This document shows positions 19,217 to 19,463 of a stretch of DNA of 19,463 nt, piece by piece. The DNA lies in NCBI RefSeq assembly GCF_000701405.1, contig NZ_JNIV01000084.1, forward strand, positions 1-19,463, in the 5' to 3' direction. The stretch is from Deinococcus marmoris DSM 12784. Lineage in GTDB: Bacteria > Deinococcota > Deinococci > Deinococcales > Deinococcaceae. Each line of letters begins with the position of its first letter. The stretch's first letter is position 1. The notes under the pieces were generated by a model. The model worked only from the letters and a program-made list of their open reading frames with translations, had not been told where the DNA came from and did no database searches. The translations under genes and the position numbers were made by a program.

Positions 19217-19463
19217 ATGGCCGGGACGCTGACAGAGGGTGATGTGCTGGAGATCATCCGTCAGCAGACCGAGAGATTCGAGCAGTTGGAAGCCGAGAAT
19301 CACGCGCTACGTGCCGAAAACACTCGTCTGAAAAAGCAAATTGAGGAACTGGAGCGCAAAAGGCACAGCAAATATGCTGCGCCGTTCAGCCGCGAGACGC
19401 GCAAGGCTGATCCCCAGCCCCCTGGACGCCGCGCAGGAACGGGAACGTTCACCTACAAGACCC
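19217..19463 (+). CDS. IS66-like transposase, N-terminal part (3' end outside window)
   Basis: The visible 82 codons start MAGTLTEGDVLEIIRQQTER. A leucine-zipper-like coiled coil follows (about 20-47, LEAENHALRAENTRLKKQIE), then KRHSKYAAPFSRETRKADPQ and PPGRRAGTGTFTYK. A coiled coil followed by a basic KxxxxAAPFS...PGRxxG segment is typical of IS66-family and related transposases; the catalytic DDE part lies beyond the window. No Shine-Dalgarno site precedes the ATG at 19217, which fits leaderless translation. G+C content is higher than in the AlbA_2 gene next to it, so the two arrived separately. Confidence 0.65.
   Translation, partial: MAGTLTEGDVLEIIRQQTERFEQLEAENHALRAENTRLKKQIEELERKRHSKYAAPFSRETRKADPQPPGRRAGTGTFTYKT

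Larger units (their letters stand above)
19170..19463 (+). mobile_element. Left end of an IS66-like insertion element (continues beyond window)
   Basis: The element's left part holds two hairpins and the first 82 codons of a transposase. The left boundary is uncertain; it is placed where the antisense transposase reading loses likeness, near 19165-19175. No terminal inverted repeat can be paired because the right end is outside the window. Confidence 0.5.

Overview
The window is high-G+C bacterial DNA, almost certainly from a Deinococcus. The ribosomal proteins read like the Deinococcus/Thermus versions, the str-S10-spc gene order is fused in one direction, GTG and TTG starts are common, and adenylate kinase is the short-LID type. 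This identification rests on recognition of the proteins, not on a search.

Region 1 (1-7147): the 3' end of tuf, then rpsJ-rplC-rplD-rplW-rplB-rpsS-rplV-rpsC-rplP-rpmC-rpsQ-rplN-rplX-rplE-rpsN. Genes overlap by 1-14 bases or lie up to about 20 apart; the one larger gap (60 bases before rplE) holds strong hairpins. The unit ends in a clear Rho-independent terminator after rpsN, in the middle of what is normally one operon.

Region 2 (7148-11645): a new promoter (TTGCCT, 17 bases, TATACT, with an extended -10) gives a leader of roughly 215 bases rich in hairpins. It is followed by rpsH, a second structured spacer, then rplF-rplR-rpsE-rpmD-rplO-secY and a terminator. The usual distal genes (map, infA, rpmJ, rpsM, rpsK, rpsD, rpoA, rplQ) do not follow.

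Region 3 (11646-12400): adk alone, with its own terminator.

Region 4 (12401-18305): a five-gene, translationally coupled accessory operon: SWIM zinc-finger protein, DUF5691-like protein, small two-helix membrane protein (possibly YcxB-like), helical-repeat (LRV/HEAT) protein and MoxR-type AAA+ ATPase. It has a good promoter, and a partial match to the Deinococcus radiation/desiccation response motif overlaps that promoter. Related MoxR systems usually also carry a von Willebrand factor A (VWA) protein; none is seen here.

Region 5 (18306-19463): base composition drops sharply two bases after the MoxR stop. An A+T-rich Schlafen AlbA_2-domain gene follows. Its 3' end runs into the antisense remains of a DDE transposase C-terminus, and then the start of an IS66-like element with hairpins before its transposase. 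This looks like nested insertions that may have separated the operon from its distal genes.
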